Positions 59,094-64,000 of a stretch of 64,000 nucleotides of DNA are shown here, piece by piece. The stretch is from Streptosporangium subroseum (GTDB lineage Bacteria > Actinomycetota > Actinomycetes > Streptosporangiales > Streptosporangiaceae). Where the stretch lies: assembly GCF_900188345.1 (NCBI RefSeq), contig NZ_FZOD01000007.1:208116-272115 (forward strand), written 5' to 3'. Positions within the stretch are counted from its first letter, which is position 1. Each line of letters starts with the position of its first letter. The position numbers and the translations under genes are program-made. A model generated the notes under the pieces. It did not search any database. It was not told the DNA's origin and was given only the letters and a program-made list of their open reading frames with translations.

Positions 59094-59331
59094 AAGGGCC
59101 CCTTCCCCCCAAGATCCCCCTATACCCCAGGTTACCCTCATGTCACTTTCTGTCACATGTTGGGGGTCATCGCCCGAGACGGGGTTCCCCGACGCGGCGA
59201 ACGCGCGGCGGGGAACCCCGGGAGCCGAGGGTGCGGAAACGGGCCCCGGGGCCGCCGTCGGGGCCGGGACGGATGCCGGACGACGGGGAGACCTCGGAGG
59301 CCGGAGGACCCCGGGGAAACCGACGCCCGGA

Positions 59332-61152
<1,821 letters not shown>

Positions 61153-61163
61153 CTAGCCACTCC

Positions 61164-61439
61164 TTACCCGTAGACGATCCGGCGCAGTTGGCGCAGGGAG
61201 AGTTCGGGTGCCGCGACACGGCGAGTCGCCAGCTCGACTGCCACCCGAGGGAAGATCTCTTCGTTGACCAGTCCCTTTGTCCTGAGCTCCGCGTGACGCC
61301 TCCGGACGAACTCCTCCACAGGTTCGGAGAAGTAGGCCAGCACGTCCGCGACGACCCGCGCCGCCTCTCCGGGACCGAGCGCGCTCGTCCGGGCCAGGTG
61401 GGCGATCAGATCCTCATGCGGATGCCATGTCGTGGACAC
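61164..61439 (-). CDS. Small conserved actinobacterial protein (91 aa)
   Basis: A 91-aa soluble helical protein: MSTTWHPHEDLIAHLARTSALGPGEAARVVADVLAYFSEPVEEFVRRRHAEL, then EEIFPRVAVELATRRVAAPELSLRQLRRIVYG. I recognise it only as a short protein that recurs next to glmS in related actinobacteria. No motif indicates function. The GTG start at 61439 is the only suitable one. Its stop lies 11 nt from glmS, so the two are likely co-transcribed. Confidence 0.7.
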   Translation of the reverse strand: MSTTWHPHEDLIAHLARTSALGPGEAARVVADVLAYFSEPVEEFVRRRHAELRTKGLVNEEIFPRVAVELATRRVAAPELSLRQLRRIVYG

Positions 61440-61477
61440 AGAGCAGGACCCTACGCATCAACGCGGGTATCCACCAA

Positions 61478-61505
61478 GTTTCCTGCCCGATTTCGGGCAG
61501 GAAAC
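61478..61505. promoter_or_regulatory. Perfect 12-bp inverted repeat between divergent genes
   Basis: GTTTCCTGCCCG (61478-61489) and CGGGCAGGAAAC (61494-61505) are separated by ATTT. Lying upstream of both the 91-aa gene and the amidase, it is more likely an operator or attenuator than a terminator, although the structure would serve either. Confidence 0.5.
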
Positions 61506-61591
61506 CTCCCTATTGGCTCCAGCCCCCTCCCATGTTGACATTCGGTAGTGTTATTTAACTCTGGGTAGTCATTTGGTCGGGAGGAACCACC

Positions 61592-63838
61592 ATGAGCCGT
61601 CTGCCGGGGATAGCTGTCCTTGTCGCCCTCGCCGCGTTGATCCCGGCCGCCCCCGGGGCGACCGCGCCGGTCGGCGGGAAGGCCGCCTTCGCCGTTCCGG
61701 GAGAGGCGGCGCCGGGCGGCAGGCAGGCGGCCTTCGCCCAGGCGGCCCGGACGTACGGCGTGCCGGAAAGCGTGCTCCTCGCGGTCTCCTACCTGGAATC
61801 CCGATGGGACACCAACGGCGGGCTACCCAGCGTCTCCGCGGGCTACGGCCCCATGCACCTGGTCGACGCCGGCATCGAACCCGCGCGCCACCACCACTAC
61901 GAGGGCGGGGAGGACCCGCGCGGCGACGAGACCCGGCCGTATCCCCTCAAGATCCCGGACACCACCGCGGTTCCGCCGGAGGACACCCTGCACCGCGCGG
62001 CGGAGCTGACCGGGCTCGCTCCCGACCTGCTGCGGGAGGACCCGGCCGCCAACATCCGCGGCGGCGCCGCGCTGCTCGCCGACTACCAGCGGCGGGTCGG
62101 CGGGAAGCCGAGCACCGACCCGGCGGACTGGTACGGCGCGGCGGCCCGCTACTCCGGCTCGTACCCCGGCGCGGCGGGCACGGGCACGGACGGTGACAGC
62201 GGCCCCGGCGCCGTCGCGGGCCCCGACGCCGACGCGGCCGGGCCGGGCGAGAGCCCGTCGGACGCGGAGGCGGCGGACACGGAGGCGGCGGACACGGAGG
62301 CGGCGAGGTCCTTCGCCGACGAGGTCTACGCGACGATCCGTTCCGGTGCGGCGCGCGTGACCGACGACGGCGAGCGGGTGGTCCTGCCCGCGATGCCGGC
62401 CCTGTCCCCGCGGCGACCGCCGTCCGGCCGGACCGCCCAGCGCCGCGGCGCGCCGGCTCCCGTATCCGCCCCCGCCCCCGACTGCCCGCCGACCGTCTCC
62501 TGCGAGTGGATCCCGGCCGCCTACAAGCAGCTCCCGGGAGGCGGATACGGCAACCACGACCGCTACGACAAGCCTCGAAAGATCGACTACATCGTCATCC
62601 ACGACGGTGAGACCAGCTACAACGTCATGACCCGTCTCGCCAAGAACCCCAGCTACCTGAGCTGGCATTTCACCCTGCGCTCCAGCGACGGCCACATCGC
62701 CCAGCACCTGCGGGCCAACGACATCGGGTGGCACGCGGGAAACTGGTACGTCAACTCCCGCTCCATCGGCCTGGAGCACGAGGGCTACCTCGCCAAGGGC
62801 GGCGCCTGGTACACCGAGGCGATGTATCTCGCCTCGGCCAAACTGGTCAGCTATCTCGCGAAAAAATACGATGTGCCCCTGAACCGCGCGCACATCATCG
62901 GGCATGACAACGTGCCGGGCACCACCCCGGAGACCGTGAGCGGCATGCACGAGGACCCGGGCCCGTACTGGAACTGGAGCCACTACTTCGATCTTCTCGG
63001 CAAACCGTTGAAGGTCGCGGACAGCTTCAAGCTGCTCGGCACCCCGCAGAAGGACCCGGAGGACCAGGGCGACCAGCAAACTCAGGAAGCCCAGGAAACT
63101 CAAGGAACCCAGAAATCCCAAGAGACCCAAGAAGCCCGCGGATCTCAAAAAGACCAAGAAGCTCAGGGCGGCCAAGGAGCGCGGAGCGGCCACGCCGACC
63201 GGGAGGGCGCCGCCGCGCGTTCGGTGCTGATCAAGCCGGACTACGCCCTCAACCGCCCCGGCTTCACCGGCTGCACCGGCGGGTGCCGCCGCCTGGGCGC
63301 GACCTCGGTCTGGCTGCACACCCGCCCCTCCCTGGAGGCCCCGCTGGTCAAGGACATCGGCAAGCACCCGACGGGCGGTTCGTCCTACAGCGTCTACGAC
63401 CATGCCGCCCGTGCCTCCACCGGCCAGCGCTACGCGTTGGCCGGGCGCAGGGGTGACTGGACGGCGATCTGGTACCTCGGGCAGAAGGCGTGGTTCAACG
63501 ACCCGGTGGCCGCCCCGACCTCCGTGCCCGTGTCCGGCCCGCTGGTGACGCCCAAACCGGGCCTCCGCTCCGTCAAGCTGTACGGCAGGGCCTACCCCGA
63601 GGCGTCGGCCTATCCCCGTGGCGTCCCCGCCCAGGCGCTGACCCCGCTGCAGTACTCGCTACCGGCCGGGCAGCTCTACAGTCTCGGCCTGACGACCCGC
63701 GGCGCCTACCTGAGGACCGCCACCTTCGATCCGTCGAGCCACCGCGTCATCCGGGGCGACATCCGCTACCACCAGATCCAGTTCGGACACCGGTTCATGT
63801 TCGTCCGAGCCTCCGACGTCCAAGTACTCCCCAAATGA
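61592..63838 (+). CDS. Secreted N-acetylmuramoyl-L-alanine amidase with lysozyme-like N-terminal segment
   Basis: The 748-aa protein has a Sec signal peptide (about 1-26), then a segment resembling transglycosylase folds (FAQAARTYGVPESVLLAVSYLESRWDTNGG ... NIRGGAALLADYQRRVGG), an Ala/Asp/Glu linker with 15-bp repeats, and an Amidase_2/PGRP domain (about 330-460) with zinc ligands in DYIVIHDGE and HIIGHDNVPG. After that come a Gln/Glu-rich linker of 18-bp repeats and a C-terminal region with SH3-like or wall-binding appearance. It hydrolyses peptidoglycan cross-bridges outside the membrane. ATG 61592 follows GGGAGGAA. Confidence 0.9.
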   Translation: MSRLPGIAVLVALAALIPAAPGATAPVGGKAAFAVPGEAAPGGRQAAFAQAARTYGVPESVLLAVSYLESRWDTNGGLPSVSAGYGPMHLVDAGIEPARHHHYEGGEDPRGDETRPYPLKIPDTTAVPPEDTLHRAAELTGLAPDLLREDPAANIRGGAALLADYQRRVGGKPSTDPADWYGAAARYSGSYPGAAGTGTDGDSGPGAVAGPDADAAGPGESPSDAEAADTEAADTEAARSFADEVYATIRSGAARVTDDGERVVLPAMPALSPRRPPSGRTAQRRGAPAPVSAPAPDCPPTVSCEWIPAAYKQLPGGGYGNHDRYDKPRKIDYIVIHDGETSYNVMTRLAKNPSYLSWHFTLRSSDGHIAQHLRANDIGWHAGNWYVNSRSIGLEHEGYLAKGGAWYTEAMYLASAKLVSYLAKKYDVPLNRAHIIGHDNVPGTTPETVSGMHEDPGPYWNWSHYFDLLGKPLKVADSFKLLGTPQKDPEDQGDQQTQEAQETQGTQKSQETQEARGSQKDQEAQGGQGARSGHADREGAAARSVLIKPDYALNRPGFTGCTGGCRRLGATSVWLHTRPSLEAPLVKDIGKHPTGGSSYSVYDHAARASTGQRYALAGRRGDWTAIWYLGQKAWFNDPVAAPTSVPVSGPLVTPKPGLRSVKLYGRAYPEASAYPRGVPAQALTPLQYSLPAGQLYSLGLTTRGAYLRTATFDPSSHRVIRGDIRYHQIQFGHRFMFVRASDVQVLPK
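63077..63166 (+). repeat. In-frame 18-bp repeat, five copies, coding a Gln/Glu/Thr linker
   Basis: Units at 63077, 63095, 63113, 63131 and 63149 encode six-residue repeats of the type x-x-Q-E-x-Q. Base use (CAA, AAA, GAA, ACT) is much more AT-rich than the surrounding gene. Confidence 0.88.
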
Positions 63839-63927
63839 AGATCCTCGGCAAGCCGCTCGGTTGCGCACATCCGCCCGGCGAAGGCGCTAGAGTTTCCATG
63901 TGCCCCGGACACGTCTCCGGGAGTTAC

Positions 63928-63999
63928 GCGGAAGTGGCTCAGTGGTAGAGCATCACCTTGCCAAGGTGAGGGTCGCGGGTTCGAATCCCGTCTTCCGCT
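63928..63999 (+). tRNA. tRNA-Gly (anticodon GCC)
   Basis: The acceptor stem GCGGAAG pairs with CTTCCGC, the D-arm has GGCTCAGTGGTAGAGC, the anticodon arm CACCTTGCCAAGGTG presents GCC, and the T-arm has GCGGGTTCGAATCCCG, then discriminator T. The window ends at the next base, so any encoded CCA cannot be judged. Confidence 0.96.
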
Positions 64000-64000
64000 C

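Noticed and set aside
61535..61570. Promoter for the amidase gene at TTGACA
   Set aside because: TTGACA at 61535 has no acceptable -10 hexamer at 16-19 nt, so I did not call a promoter.

Overview
The window is high-GC DNA (roughly 70% G+C by eye) with GTG/ATG starts, many 4-nt ATGA/GTGA overlaps and actinobacterial family content: SARP and SigE-type regulators, a GlgM/GlgC pair, a Pls-type poly-amino-acid synthetase, DUF5685, and class I nrdAB behind a B12 riboswitch. It fits a chromosomal segment of a filamentous actinobacterium, most likely of the Streptosporangiales. This placement is inferred from gene content only.

Positions 1-17.4 kb are a specialised-metabolite locus. The left edge holds a tiny hydrophobic peptide gene, a transthyretin/HIUase-like gene that has lost catalytic residues, a SARP activator and an unknown gene. 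The core is a minus-strand operon (15612 down to 2885) with almost no spacing: small secreted peptide, lysine/ornithine N-hydroxylase, cupin, methionyl-tRNA-synthetase-like enzyme, ATP-grasp ligase, DDAH-type guanidine enzyme, small barrel protein, signal-less family-5 solute-binding protein, CPA2 antiporter, second ATP-grasp ligase, MFS exporter and a D-amino-acid-oxidase-type flavoenzyme. The hydroxylase/cupin/MetRS-like/flavoenzyme set is the known machinery for joining N6-hydroxylysine to glycine and releasing hydrazinoacetic acid, so the cluster probably makes an N-N-bond natural product. Its ligase and guanidine-enzyme set matches no pathway I can name. A conserved small protein and a TrmB-LuxR regulator flank it on the right.

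Positions 18.2-23.5 kb encode a Pls-type synthetase whose adenylation pocket reads as lysine-specific, followed by an M1 metallopeptidase: a poly-lysine-like synthesis and degradation pair. Positions 23.7-36.4 kb are accessory and housekeeping genes: a toxin-antitoxin pair, DUF899, NADAR, SDR, DUF2809, Imm49, an Nei/Fpg glycosylase, a DapA-like aldolase with a divergent LysR, tryptophan 2,3-dioxygenase with a divergent Lrp, a SigE-type sigma/membrane-partner pair, and a TetR. Positions 36.4-44.1 kb hold a P450-ferredoxin unit, AraC/aldo-keto reductase, a truncated SDR, a two-domain hydrolase with GntR and a shikimate-type transporter, and a GNAT.

Positions 44.1-64 kb hold a secreted propeller-like protein with a broken paralogue beside it, a CbiX-like protein, a DUF385 flavoenzyme, a PgeF-like protein, a PH-domain protein, glgM/glgC, an enoyl-CoA hydratase, a DUF5685 protein with an extreme cysteine tail, MscS, nrdB-nrdA with a cobalamin riboswitch and an 83-bp triple repeat in the leader, a TctC-like lipoprotein, glmS, a large secreted amidase and tRNA-Gly(GCC).

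Short degenerate tandem repeats (18-83 bp) recur just after stop codons, in the nrd leader, and in frame inside proteins. They look like a general habit of this genome.
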